Shown here in pieces: positions 1-12,967 of a stretch of DNA of 64,000 bases (position 1 is its first letter; each line of letters begins with the position of its first letter). The notes below the pieces were generated by a model. That model was not told the origin of the DNA, ran no database searches, and saw only the letters and a list, made by a program, of their open reading frames with translations. Source of the stretch: Cymodocea nodosa (lineage: Eukaryota > Streptophyta > Magnoliopsida > Alismatales > Cymodoceaceae); NCBI GenBank assembly GCA_036874045.1, contig CM072345.1:12944501-13008500 (forward strand), read 5' to 3'. The position numbers and the translations under genes are program-made.

Positions 1-1
1 G

Positions 2-3000
2 AAAAGAATAGTGGCCGTGTGCTTCGCCCCGCTACGGAGGTACTCGCCTATGAGCAAGGATGAGGCCAGGGGACACTTAGTCAGCGACGAGGAGGGAGAC
101 GACCCGCTGCTGTGGTCGCATGATCTCGGGCGCCATTCCGTGGGCGAGTTCTCTTATGCGGTCTTGCAGGCGAATGAGCTGGTGGAGGACAACAGCCAGG
201 TGGAGACCGCGCCGAGTTTGACGTTTGCCGGCGTATATGATGGGCATGGAGGACCCGATGTTTCGCGGTACATCGCTAACAACCTCTTCCTCCATCTCAT
301 GAGTGAGTGCCCTTGCTTCCCTGCGTTTCTTTAATTGCTCTGCGATGATGCCAATGTTTTAGGTGGTAGTGATACCTGCCTTTCAGTAGTGATTTTACTT
401 GATCTCGGTGTTTGATGCAATTTCTCTATCTCTTTGGTGCTCTATTGTATTGGAGGTGCTTAAATTTCGAAGTAGCATGTAGGTTGTATTTTTTTCTCAA
501 TTTGCTTAACAATAACATGGATATAATGGTAAAAGTTTGAGATGGTTTTTTGCGGTTGGCATATATTAGTTCTGTTGAAATTTTGATGTTTCGGTTGTTG
601 GATGCTTTCCATGAATCGTCGATAAATACTCTTTTGTCTGTTGGGATTCGTTTTGCTGGCGGAACATTATTTAATTATGCGGAAGGTGACACTATGATTG
701 GTTAACGTGATTTAATTGTTAGTTGACAGATTCATTTTTAACTTTATTTTACCTTTTAGCGGTCAATTTGGATTTTTTTTAAAAAAATTTTAATTGATAT
801 TACTGTGTCATCTCCTCATGGAGTTGTAGAGTTACGGTAGTCAGTAGGTGGCCACTTTCATTCTGGAGACATATAGAAGCAGGTAATGCCGTAATGATTA
901 ATTGATTATGACAATTCCTTTTAACTTCTCTGGCAGAAAATCCCAAAAATTTTCCATAGCTGTCACGGTAGACCGGCATGGGCCAGAAATATGGGGCTGT
1001 GGGGACAAGAACAGAATCAGAAATAAAAAAAGGAGAATGATGACAAATGCAGAAAAGTGTTTGAAATTTGTTAAAATAGAAAAATGAAAAATCACTTGCG
1101 TAACTTACAAAAAACTGTAGAAAAACAGATGGTTTTAGACAGTTCTCCATTGCTCACTTGTGGAGATCCTACCTTGAGTTTTGATGCTGCAGGTTAGGCT
1201 AGGAGGCATTCACTTGTTATATCGTAACTGAGAAGAGAGAAGTAGCTTGAAAATTCAAAGCCAGACATGGGTCTTTTGAAATCCTTCAACAATTCCATTT
1301 AAATGTTTCATTCCCGATGTAGCCATGCTTTCAGTCATTTAAGCTAAGCTCCCCGGAAAAACCCGTTGAGTATTTCTTTATTGTCAAGATGTATGTTTTG
1401 TGTGAAAGTGATGCATTCTTAAAATATTCTGCGAGGCTAGAGAAAGAAAATAAAAAATATTTTATTGATAGGAGGTGATTACATATTTATAGATGGATAT
1501 TAGGGTTCTATCTGGTAGGCTATACAATAGGTTTTTCAAAATAAAAGAGGGAAACGATAATGCTTTTCAGAAAAAATAATGATATACCTGTAAAGGTTGA
1601 GGCAAATCTCATTCCTCAATGAAAGGAGTATCATTTACCTTGTTGATTGACAACCTTTTCAAGTCAATGAATACCAACAAAAGTACACTTAGATGATCAT
1701 AACTATAATTCATCAAGACCTAAAGACAAGTTTTGAATAAAGACAACACAACCAAACACCATGAGAATTAAGAAGAATAACCCCATATCAAGACAAAGGC
1801 TTTTTTTAAGAGGTATTTCACTCTCAAGAGGTGTAAAAGACATTTAGAGATACAAAGCAATAAGAATAGCATTAGATCATATGTTTTTGGGAATTTTTTG
1901 TAACATAATTGTGCAAGTGACATTCGGAACATGTTAGGTTTTTCCTTCAAACACACCATTTTGTTAAAATGCATGAAGAAAAATGATTTGATGAAGAACG
2001 GCCAAAGAAGAAAACGGTTGTTAAGATTAATTTTGACAAAGTCTTATGCATTATAGTTTGAAAATTTTTAAAAGTAATAGAAAATTTTTATGAAGATAAA
2101 CCTAATACACATGAGAATGATCATTAATAAACAGTGTAATACTTGAAACCTGAAACTGATTGAATGCAAGTTGAATATATCATAATGGATTAACACAAGG
2201 ACTCTTAATAGTGGCAAGAGACAAATGGTTGTAGGTGGCACAGTCTTGTTAACCTAAATATCATGACTCACAATCAAATGACGTAGTAGATATCTATGGA
2301 AAAGGAGTATTGAAGTTTGCAATCAAATAGGTGACTAAGATGATAGAAGAGAAGATTTTGGTGTCGAAGCAAGAATGGCCAATCTTCAAGGTAGCTCATC
2401 ATAAACCAACAAGTACACATCATGTCCATGCTTACAATCTAAATTGATCCTCCATTACATTTGCAAATCCAAAGAGGTAAACAAAAAGGAAAAATCTAAT
2501 TGGCAATAGAAATATTTGGTAATTACGTGAACAAATAGTAATTTAACAAAAGGATAGGTAGATAAGACCATCTCAAGAATGGCGGAGAAGATGCTTACAG
2601 GCTTCTCAATCAATGGCTACTGTTAACCATTGATAATAGCAATAGAACAAATATTCTAGGAACCATCCTTAGAAGTTAACAAGACACTCATACTTGAGTT
2701 GTAACAGAGGATGTAGTGGCAATGGAAGAGGATTGATTGGCCTACAACTAAATGAACATTCGATACCCAACTTGAGAGACACTGTTTTTGGACTTCTTTG
2801 CGGTAGCATGTTGAGCCTATTGAGGTTTTCCAAACTTGACTGTGTTGATGACATTTCAAAAATATCACATCCTCATAGATTGGTCACTACCATCACCAAA
2901 ACATTGTGCACAGGCTGCCTTCTAGATCATTCTCAAACAATTGCTGTGTAGCAATGGAAATCCTTAAGTTTTTAAAATGGGAATAAAATCATGGAAAATG

Positions 3001-6000
3001 TTATTCACATAAATAAAATAGGTTAATGAAGTAAAGAGATTCATTTAATTTGTATGTAATAAAGGCATGCCTTTAACTTACCATAAAAATTTTATAGTGG
3101 TGGATTGTTATATATGCAACAGAGTGTGAGATGTAAGTCTTAAGATGAATGAGTGGTAACTCTTTAAATTTTAAATTAACAGAAGATGTCTTGTAGTGGA
3201 TTTGCATCAATTGAAGATAAAAAGAGAGAATTGTCTAAGATAGTTTGTTGATGTTCATAGAAAGCTTATGGATTCACTTGTAAGCAAAAGAGAATTAGTT
3301 AATTTAGGTGAAGACAAAAAGATAGAGGTAAACCAAAATAGCAAATAAAATTATATAATTTAACAAATAATTCAGTGATGAATATTCATAGATGGAGAGA
3401 TGGTTTATGTTTCTGTTCAGATATTGATTGATTGATTGTTGTAGATGTTTGTGTGCAATTGTAAATATTGACATTTTACACCGATACTGAATTCCATTCA
3501 GGGCTTTCCCAAGAAAATGGTACAATATCCGAGGAAACTGTCAGAAATTCTTTCTCTTCAACTGAGAAGGGTTTCCTTACATTTGTTAGTAGAGCACGTG
3601 AAATCACACCAGCAATTGCTACAATTGGATCTTGCTGTTTAGTTGGTATCATCTGGAAAGGGACTTTGTATATTGCAAATGTGGGGGATTCTCGAGCTGT
3701 GGTTGGTTGTTTAGGTAAGTCAAATAACATACTTGCAGAACAATTGACAAGTGATCACAATGCAAATGTGGAGGAAATTAGGCAGGAGCTTAGATCTCAA
3801 CATCCCGATGATTCTCAAATTGTGGTTCTTAAGAATGGAGCATGGCGTATCAAGGGAATAATACAGGTCAGTTCATCACTCATAAAAATATTGGTTTCTT
3901 TATGGGTATACAGTATAGACCATGTCATTTTTCCCATTTGTCTATTGTTGTGATTCTGTTTTGGATTTGTCTTTTCCTCTAACACGAGGATTATGGATTA
4001 GTTTCCAGATGTTGCTGATTGTGGTCATCCTATCCCTATTGAATAGCTACCACATACATAGAAGTGAAATGCAGCACTGCCCTTGGAAATTATGTATATA
4101 CGTTTCCTAGAGTTTTTATATTTTAATGCACTGGATACCTTTTTCTTTTGACAAATTTTCAAATGGCTACGGCAAGTACCATTTTATTTACTTGACATAC
4201 CTTTGCATCTTGAGATGAAAAAAATCTTGCAGACTGTTTTTATATCGATACTAATAATTGACAATTTTAGGAAGGGAATAATACATCACCCGATCTCCCC
4301 AGGTGGCATCAAGAACCTTTGAGATATTTCTACTATCTTGAACTGAATGTGCATGTTATATTTGAATAAATTTTTTGCCTGTTTTTTGTCATTTGATATA
4401 ATTTTTTCCATTTATTATTTGCTCAAGAGGAAAAATAGATCAATGAATGTGTAAAGATTGTAAGGTTATTTTAGGAGAAAGTTTAGCTATAGAACATAAG
4501 TTATTAGTATTAGAGGTTAATGTTAAGATTAAGAGAAATACTAAAGTACATAAGAACTTAAAAATTAGGTAGTAGAATTTAAAAAGTGAGAAGAAAATGG
4601 CATTTAGAGATAACTTGTTAAATGAAGGAATATGAAAACAAGATAGTGAGGTAAATAAATTTTGGAATGTAATGACTACTTGTATTAAAAACTTGCTAGG
4701 AAAATTTTTGGAGAGTTTTGTAGGATAACGGCATTATGTGAAAAAAGTTAGTGGTAAAATGAACAAGTACAAAAGACAATAAAAGAAAGAAAGAATGTTA
4801 TAAAATTTATCATAAATGTGAAAATAAGGAAAATTTAGAGAAGTATAAGCTAGCAAAAAGAAATGTTAAGAAAATTGTTAGCGAAGCTAAAACTTAAGCA
4901 TACAAAGAATTATATGATAATTTGAATAAAAAAATGAAAAAATAGAATATATAAATTGACTAAGGCTAGAGAAAGAAAATCTAGAGATTTAAGATAAGTG
5001 TATTAAAGATGAGGAAGGTAGAGTTTTAGTCAAAAAGATGAAATAAAAGATAGATGATATAAATATTTTAATAAAATTTTTGATGAATCTACTATAAGAA
5101 ACTACTACATGTAAAGTTTAGGTAACAGTACACAGAATACAAATTATAATTATTTTAAAAGAATTAATAGTTTAGAGTTAAAATTAGTTATTAAGATAAT
5201 AAGACAAAAATATACTAGATGAATAGAAAAAGAATTCTTTAATACTTATATTTAAGAATAAGTGAGACATGTAAATCGTAATAGTTATTGTGTTATTGAG
5301 TTAATGAGTTATACTATAAAATTATAGGAAAAGGTAATTGAGTAAAGACGTAATCAAAATCATAGAAATAAAAATGAATATTATTCATTTATTTAGATCA
5401 GCAATAGAAAATTTTATAGTTGAGAAAAAGAATCTGATTAGTTTTCATTGATTTAGAAAAAACTTATGATAGAATATAGCTATTTGTTAATGTATGCTAT
5501 TTAAGTTAGGAATTAGTTTTAAATTAGAATTATAGAGAGATACTTTATAGTCCAAAAGATTTAAATTGAGTAAGTTAAAAAATAAATATATGAAATGTAG
5601 GTTCAATGAAAATAAGAATAACGATGAAAGTATATATTTAGAAAAAACTTATGATAGAATATAGCTATTTGTTAATGTATGCTATTTAAGTTAGGAATTA
5701 GTTTTAAATTAGAATTATAGAGAGATACTTTATAGTCCAAAAGATTTAAATTGAGTAAGTTAAAAAATAAATATATGAAATGTAGGTTCAATGAAAATAA
5801 GAATAACGATGAAAGTATATATTTAGATAACTATAAGATTCATAAAAGTAAAACTTTTAAATAAAAAATGTAATGGTAAAATTATAAAAGATGTTATTCA
5901 TAACATTAAATTAAGATGAATGAAATGAATAAATGTTTTTGGAGTGTTATGTGATAAAAGAATATCTTTAAAATTAAAAAGGAAATTTTATAAATATATT

Positions 6001-6674
6001 ATTGAACTGTAAAAGATAATCATATGTAGAAAGTTAGTATTGTTGTGGTCGACATGATGTAGTGGAATGATGGCTTGGGTTATTGTTTTTAATATTCATT
6101 CAGCTTATGCCATCTCAGGTTTCAAGGTCTATTGGAGATGCATATTTGAAGAATCGAAAATTTGCTGTTGGTCCATCCCTCCCCCGTTTTTACCTACCAG
6201 AACCCATACGCAAGCCTGTCTTGAGTGCTGAACCATCAATATACACACGAGTACTCCGTCCCCAGGACAAATTCTTCATATTTGCGTCGGATGGTCTGTG
6301 GGAGCATCTTACAAATCAATCAGTCGTTGAAATGGTTCATCGTTATCCGAGGACTGTATGTTGCCTACATGTTTATTCTGTTTTATCGAAAAGCGCTATG
6401 TTTTTTGTCAATAAACGGGTTGCACTTGTTCCTGTTTGACTGGCAGGGCATAGCAAAAAGACTGGTTAAAAAGGCTGTGCAAGAAGCCGTTCGCAAAAGG
6501 GAAATGAGATACGCCGATCTCAAAAAAGTTAGCAAAGGGATTCGCAGATTCTTCCATGATGACATAACAGTTATCGTCATTTTCATAGATCCCGAGTCCT
6601 CGAATTCAAACACGTCCACTCCGTCGTCGTCGGTGCGTGCATTTGTTGATGCCGTAGGAACTTCAAATGTCTGA
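2..6674 (+). CDS. Protein phosphatase 2C, clade D-like, 5' end outside window
   Basis: Ser/Thr phosphatase of the Mg/Mn-dependent PP2C family. Exons by splice consensus and phase: <2..302, 3502..3866, 6119..6355, 6447..6674, giving 376 codons plus stop. Seen: VYDGHGG metal motif near codon 80, NVGDSRAV in exon 2, [11 protein letters not shown] opening exon 3, [11 protein letters not shown], and the terminal DDITVIVIF. These carry the acidic metal ligands of PP2C, so the enzyme looks active. The [16 protein letters not shown] opening and the long form match plant clade D PP2Cs, which in the family include regulators of plasma-membrane H+-ATPase and immune kinases. The frame is open to the window edge (reads [17 protein letters not shown]), so the true start lies upstream; the ATG at 50 is internal. 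Introns 1 (about 3.2 kb) and 2 (about 2.25 kb) are loaded with retroelement debris. The family call is secure; the clade is probable. Confidence 0.9.
1440..2960 (-). mobile_element. Ty1/copia retrotransposon fossil in PP2C intron 1
   Basis: On the minus strand around 1770-1960 the translation keeps a recognisable Ty1/copia integrase pattern: QNGV, then MLQ, then [10 protein letters not shown], the usual QNGVAERKN...LWSDAV...YLINR region. Neighbouring sequence to about 2950 is of the same composition and is probably the gag to integrase part. It is heavily broken, with many breaks, no clear LTRs and uncertain limits, so it is old. It sits antisense to the host gene inside an intron. Confidence 0.55.
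4430..6030 (+). mobile_element. Decayed RTE-type LINE in PP2C intron 2
   Basis: Sense-strand translation shows reverse-transcriptase and C-terminal signatures of plant RTE LINEs. [11 protein letters not shown] near 5446-5478 matches the FIDLEKAYDRV motif. [17 protein letters not shown] near 5945-5995 matches the VLCDRK.PLKLKGKFYRT region near the RT C terminus. Numerous in-frame stops and very high A+T content show a long-dead, probably methylation-decayed copy. Part of it has since been tandemly duplicated (5451-5820). The 5' limit is a guess. Confidence 0.65.
5451..5820. repeat. Two tandem copies of a 185-bp unit
   Basis: Units 5451-5635 and 5636-5820 read as identical by eye, and the start of a third copy (atttaga) follows at 5821. 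Both start inside the LINE RT motif. Identity of the copies within an otherwise heavily decayed element means the duplication is far younger than the LINE, or is an assembly artefact. Confidence 0.9.
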
Positions 6675-8632
6675 ACATTGGATGGACTATAAATGCATCA
6701 CTGCTAATTACTTCATGATATCTTCGTCATGGCTGAAGTTCCACCTTTCAGGTTTTCCCCTTCCCTGTACCAGAAATGTACATCTTGACTCTTTATCATA
6801 ACCTTCTTCTTGTTCTAAAGATCTCTCTTACAGTTTTAAGTATATGAAACTGCAGTTTCCTTTCTAAAGCTGTACATTTGCATGCATCGGTTGCCATTTG
6901 GCAGCGAAACCGTTCATAAATTGCTGACCGAAGAACTTTTTGGTTGTTATCTTTTACTGGTTAACTGGCAATAATCCCTTGCTTTGCATGGTATGATTAT
7001 TTCATGTGGATGATTTGAAGTATCTTGTAAATTGGTATTTTTGATTATTAATGATAAAAGTATGTCTCATCTTTATTACTTTTTATTAAGATTATTAATC
7101 TAAGTAAGATGGAAATTATAAAAGAATTAATTCATTAGCCTAGACTTTTTTCCCACCAAATAAATAAACAGATCTATTAAGAATTTTATTAACAATGAAC
7201 TGCAAACATGATGTCAAAAGAAGAAGAAGAAGAAGAAAATTACTTTTAATGAGAAAAGGTTATTTCTATGTGAGTGCATTATTTTTATACAAGATCGTAT
7301 AGTATAATAATAATATTTGTAATTAGTGATGCTCTAATAAGTTTACAAATAAGCATAAATTATGAAAGAATTAATGTAGATAAATATGTGAAAATGAATT
7401 GAAGGATTATAGCATGTAAAGGGGAATTATTATTTATCAAAAAGTGTAATTTACAAGGAAATTCTCTTGATAAGTAGAATTTACAAATAGGGTCACTTTT
7501 ATCTTGAAATTTACAAAATCATTTTGCTTGTAATAGGATGCGTTAATACTTGTGGAATAATGTATTAGCATTTGTGATATGATGCATCTACATTTTTATA
7601 AATGATAGATTATCATGTGTACGAATGTTGATGTATGATATCACAAATATTAATACATGTTATTACAAATGCTAATGTATCATATCACAAATGGAATGAT
7701 TTTATAAATTCTACTTATTGGTGGAATTTTCTTGTAAATCACACTACCTTAAATTTATAAAAAAAGCTACTTGTAAATCATAATTTGGAAGCTTCTTTTA
7801 TATTAATAGTTACCACTCTAATTTTCAAAAGAGGTTAACAAACAAAACTATTATCATTTAATTCACAAGAAAACCAAACTCCAATAAAAGAGATTTCAAC
7901 TATGTCATCTGGCATTGTTGTCTCTGATGAAGAGTGATATTTGATCTCAATGCGAGATCGAAACACTTCATTTTATTTCTTGTTTAACCAAATGATAAAT
8001 TTGAACTCAACAAGTGCAACAACATAAAGTAACTTCTACTCTCCTCTATCTTATGCATACTTTCAAGTCTAAATAGGCATTGATCTATGGATGATCATTC
8101 TTTTCATGGGCAACTATTTTTCTGAGATCACCTTTAAGATGTATGACAACACATACAGAACTCCTCCTCGCCTGAGAATCATTCTAAGTTCGTGTATGAC
8201 TTGATTGAAAATATTAAATTTATAAAAAATATATATGTAAAACAGAAAATATCATTTAACATTTTTATCTTAGAATTTTATAACCTATGATAAATGATTG
8301 CACATGCTCGATTTACTAGTAAATTAATATTATAAAAATATATTTATATAGAAAATGAGACAGTCAACCAGCTTAGAAGCACTTGCTCTAAAATAGAGTT
8401 TTACATTTGAATTGAAAATCTGAAATATTAAACATGGACTTACATTGAAACCTTTTTTTGGTAATTATATTAACAGGAACCCTAAAACTGAATTAGTTTT
8501 CTGAATTTTATCCCCGGGCGTCAATGCTCCTGGTTGCTCAAAGGCAGGAGTCTGCCTTCTTCCATTTTATATTACTCGAAACCAAAAAAATTCTGTGATT
8601 TCTTATATGTCGTGGCATGCGGGTCAGCCACT
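6675..8632. other. Convergent intergenic spacer, PP2C / fibrillin
   Basis: No gene seen. The spacer holds the PP2C 3' UTR and terminator zone, a short (GAA)n tract near 7220-7239, and the foldback element at 7442-7746. The rest is AT-rich with no family recognised. Confidence 0.6.
7442..7746. mobile_element. Foldback MITE-like element with long inverted ends
   Basis: The first about 45 bases (7442-7487, aagtgtaatttacaagg...) and the last about 45 (7702-7746, ...cttgtaaatcacacta) are near-perfect reverse complements. The interior also contains inverted blocks, such as aatgtattagcatttgtgat against the reverse of the later copy. About 305 bp long, non-coding and AT-rich, typical of a foldback MITE. 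I see no certain target-site duplication, so the superfamily is unassigned. Confidence 0.7.
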
Positions 8633-11600
8633 TCAATCAACCCCGATCCTTGTATGGACAAAAATGACCTGATTGAATCCTCGGGTTATTCTGATCTTCT
8701 TGTCAGAGTATCTGTAGCAACAAAAGAAGCAGAAATTTGCATTTAAATTTCTGGCATCCTCCGATTTTGAGTGATGGTACGGCACTTCAGCACACTTGTA
8801 TTAAAAAATATACTAGTTTTACTTACAATAACTCAATGCTGAATTTAGTTTTGATCGTCGAAGGAAATTCTAGTGGGCCAATCTTGTAAAACACTTTATC
8901 CATCATCACATCATAATTGTTGCAGCTGGAACGTCTACAACAAAAAAGGGGTTTGCAAAAGCATTATTTGTGCAATGGAAAAAATACAATGAACTTATCA
9001 TCTGAAACTAGTTATATAAATAGAAAAGAATACTGGATTTTGATTAATTTTGTCGTAGAGCATCACCAACGATGTGCTTTATTATGTACAAGGAACAAAA
9101 AGTAAAAAAGATAGATTGGGAAGACTATGTTGTGGAATAAGGGGTTTTTTGGTTGCCATTGATTCCCTGGAATATTCTTGGGGTAACCCCTGCCCCAGGA
9201 GTAGGTTATCGTTAATGCCTTCCATTAACCAAAGGTTTATTTCTAACCCATATACTAAAAACACAACCCAACCTCCACCTCTGTAGCCTGCAATCAACCC
9301 ACACTGCCACCTCCATGCTCTCCTAAATTAGTTTCCTAAGGTATGATACTAATTAGGTTGATAATAATCATTTTACAGAGAACATATCGACCAAATGACT
9401 ATATCATAGTCCCAGTCAAACACAGGGAATAGAAGTGATGACTTTAAATTATAAAAAGTTTTCAACACCAAGCTCACAAGAGTATACAGATCATTTGTTG
9501 TGTTTTAAAAGATATGCAAGTGAAAAACACAAATGAGGACAAACCCAACTCATGAGGTTTCCGTGAATAATACAATCACAATTAACCTCATTTCCACATG
9601 CGAAGAGGATGTTTTCTAACCTCGAAGTGGAGTGGAATAAATATAGGAAAAACGTAAGAATAACAATTTTCAAGAAACAACAAAGATTAAATGAACAGTA
9701 TCTAACTTCCTAATTATATATAAAATACAATTATGTGACATGACATAAACTAAACTGTGATGAAGGGGACGTTGGTTTTGTTTGATGTTCATTTTCTGGT
9801 GCTAAATAATTTTGCAGTGAAAGATTGTTGCGATGGCTTTTGCAATATTTCATAGAGGAAAAAAGTATCGGAGAACTCACGTTATTACTCCACTTGCACA
9901 AACTTTGATACCAGTGAAGACATTAATAATATTGGAAAGCTGCCCATTCTTCTTGGTAACCTGAAATACATTTGATAAATAAAATCAAATTTCACGGTAG
10001 GTATCATAAATTATAGAATCAATCCACCAGACCAACACAATTATAGGATGAATTACTGAGAATCATTTCAGAAGCTCACTTGTAAACCTTTGATACCAGT
10101 AACAGCTGACTTATCCCAACTTTCTATTTCCATCTGCAGCTAAAGGCAACAATTTCAGCCAATCTTACTGGTATTTTTATTGAAATGGTTAATTCTCCAG
10201 ATGCACTTGGTTAGCACTGCCAAGATCATTGGAATTCTTGCAACAAGCCTGGAGCTGATGGGTTTTTCAATGGTAAAACATGTGGTCATACAACCACATG
10301 TAGCGTGATAATACATGGCATATGGATATTATTTTTGGAGAGCTTTCAGTTATCTGGTGAGTTTGTGAGATATTCTTCTCATAACAGCTAAGGTAACATG
10401 AATCCATACACTGGAAATTGTGGTGTTTGTATGTTTAACCATTCAAAATTAAGAATAAAGTGAATATTGTAGTGGCTGTACTAAACAAAGAAAATACAAC
10501 CTGAGAAGCCCATATCAGTTGCCAGTTTCCCTCCAAGAACTCAAACTCTGCATCAACTCCTTTCTGATTTTGGGACAATAGTTCACCTATAGCCTATAAA
10601 GATTACGTCATAAGAAACTTATGGCACAAACCAGGCTATCCATAAATCTCTACTTATACAAATACAAGAGAAACACAAAACTCATGCAAGACAATACCTT
10701 TTCAACTCCCTTACCAACAGAAATGGCTGATAGTAACTTTTGCCTTGGTTCTGTTTTCTTTTGTAGCACAAATGTGGTTCCCTGCACTACAATATGTCTT
10801 GATCAGAATAAATACATTAACAAGTAAAATATCAGCAATGAAAAAAAGCAGGATAGCAGGATAACCAATTATTTTTAATGAGAATGAAATATATTGGAAT
10901 GTTTAGATAGGAATTTCCTTTATGAGTCAGTCCATGAATAACAATGAATGATTACTGAATTACCTTGTTACCCCTTGAGATACGGATATTCCCTGAGCAA
11001 GATAAGTATGTGGTATCCAACCAACCCTTTGCTTCATCTCCAAGAAGCTTAAAGGGAACAGGATATGGAACCTTGAAAGGTAAAAACTTGAAGGAGAATG
11101 CTGCTTGGTCAAACCGAAATAGGATGCGTTTCCCATTGTTAACTGTGGCTTCTGCCTATAAAAATCGTATATACTTCAAATGCAAATCTTGAACATAAGA
11201 ACAAATATGAACTAAAGCAGGGTATTAAAGGCATTCATTATTTAAACTTTGAAGTAGGAGGGGAATTTGATGAAAGTAGCGATTCAATAAATGTATTTTG
11301 GATGAACAAACTATGAAAATATTATGAAAGGAAGTCTATTCTGCGACAAGATGTTTACCTCTACTTTTAGCTCTCCTATTGCATCTGAGAATTGAACGAT
11401 ATTCAACACTCGTGGATCCCCTGTGTTGAGATAGATCTCTTGAAATACACTGAAAAAATCAACCCCAACAAAAGTCCTCTGCACATAATAAGTAGGAAAG
11501 CAAGACACAGTTGTGGATTGAATCAACCATCCAAACAGATAAATAAATACACTAGCAAATTTGATGCAAAATAAATTCGTTTTTGAAGAAGCGGTTGGAA

Positions 11601-12559
11601 GAATATGAAGTATAACTGAATAAAAAACTGTCGGTGAATACCGGGATAATCTAAATGAGACATTTTATTTTTGAAAATTGAGAGTTAGTTCGCAATTGTG
11701 TTGTAAAGACAGGGTACATTACGTGAAAACAGTATCACTAGGTGGTAATGAATATCGCCTTCGCACATGATATTTTGAAAAACACAAGCATATTCGAGCG
11801 AGTGAAAGGCTCTTACTTGAATGGGAGATGCTGTCCCTGGTCTTGTGGTGAATATGAGCTGCCAACGACCTTCTATCAAATTGGAGCTTGTCTGTGGCAA
11901 AAACGCAGCAGAAGAAACGGTTACAAGATTGTCAGCAAGGTATCGTTTCTAGTCCTGGATAACTTAATGATGTGCATCAGATGATCCGAAAGGAAAAAAA
12001 GGATTGTGGAAATTCCAAATGGATGATGGCAAAAGGCAAAATGAATTTCATGCACAGAAAACCAAAAAATAATTATAAATAAGCATCAGTATCAGCATGC
12101 TAAGTAGTCGAATTCTCAGTAATGGCAGTCATAAAGACAAGAGTAAGAACTAACAGGATCAGGTACGCCTCCCTCTTCTTCCAGAACCTTCAGAGCCCGT
12201 TCCACATCCTATCGCACAAACAAATACTTAAAAAAAGGTAACATTATTTTCCTGACAATACCCCAAAGCAAACAAAAACTTCAAACCTCGAGCTGGTCAG
12301 GACTAGCAGAGCGGCCTCTCCCCTGAATGCCGAGAAGGCAATCGACAAGCCGAGCCTCAGGCTCCGTGAGCTCAAGAAGGTCCCGGCTTCCTTCCTCACG
12401 TTCCTCCGCCAGAGACAACGACATGGGGTCAGGCTGAACCGCGTGGAGCTTGAGGACGCTGAACGCAGATTTTCTCGTCCCGGCAAGTGATGGAACCGGC
12501 GTGAGCCTGTGGGAAGGATAGCACAACCGGAACCCAAGATTCATAGCTCCCACCGCCAT
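8633..12559 (-). CDS. Plastid-lipid-associated protein 12 / fibrillin 10-like, chloroplastic
   Basis: Plastid fibrillin (PAP), a lipocalin-like lipid-binding protein of thylakoids and plastoglobules. Eleven exons: 12559..12287, 12208..12155, 11891..11817, 11478..11359, 11155..10964, 10781..10698, 10593..10501, 10133..10080, 9960..9881, 8934..8827, 8711..8633. All phases agree and give 403 aa, close to the about 409 aa I recall for Arabidopsis PAP12. Seen: EGRWQLIFTTRPGTASPIQ, then GVDFFSVFQEIYL, FLPFKVPYPVPFKLLGDEAK, ISRGNKGTTFVLQKK, a second EGNWQLIWASQ module, and the ending IRITRGFNQVIFVHTRIGVD. The N terminus is a plausible transit peptide. I chose the ATG at 12559 (MAVGAMNLGF); an in-frame ATG at 12760 exists. 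Its 5' end lies 408 bp from the divergent chimeric gene, so the two may share a promoter region. Confidence 0.85.
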
Positions 12560-12967
12560 CGGAGTTGGACGACGTCGTTGCTGTGGCGGTGGCGAAGCCT
12601 TGCTTGCCTTTCTTCCCCCGTTCTGTGGTGGTCGGAATTCCTGTCGGAAAGAGCTCGACTTCTGTGTGACGACGTGGCCGACGCCGCGAAAACCGTCCCG
12701 GTCCGGTGGCCGTCGCCAGTGGTTCGTATTAATACGTGAGGTTTTGATTATCATCACCAATACGTGGTTCGTGTTAAGTGGACTAACTCAACGGACGTGG
12801 GTTCGAATCGTCGAAAACTCCGAAAAAAATGATGATTTTTCCAATGAGATCATACATATTACCTATTTATTGTTTTAGGACACGAACTGATATATATATA
12901 TATAATTAAAAAGGGAAAGAAAAAACCTCCCGGAGTGCGACGACACCGAGACTTCCGAGCGGCGAGG
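12560..12967. promoter_or_regulatory. Divergent promoter region, fibrillin / chimeric gene
   Basis: 408 bp between two start codons on opposite strands. The fibrillin side is GC-rich (12560-12720); the other side is AT-rich and ends in a (TA)n run at about 12890-12903. No specific element was identified with confidence. A motif gggttcgaatc near 12789 resembles a pol III B box but has no tRNA around it. Confidence 0.4.

Noticed and set aside
800-1150. 116-codon minus-strand ORF
   Set aside because: Intronic, low complexity, no similarity; not part of the PP2C exons.
12740-12830. gggttcgaatc motif, possible tRNA
   Set aside because: The B-box-like string is present but no cloverleaf arms or anticodon stem can be drawn around it; at most a SINE scrap.
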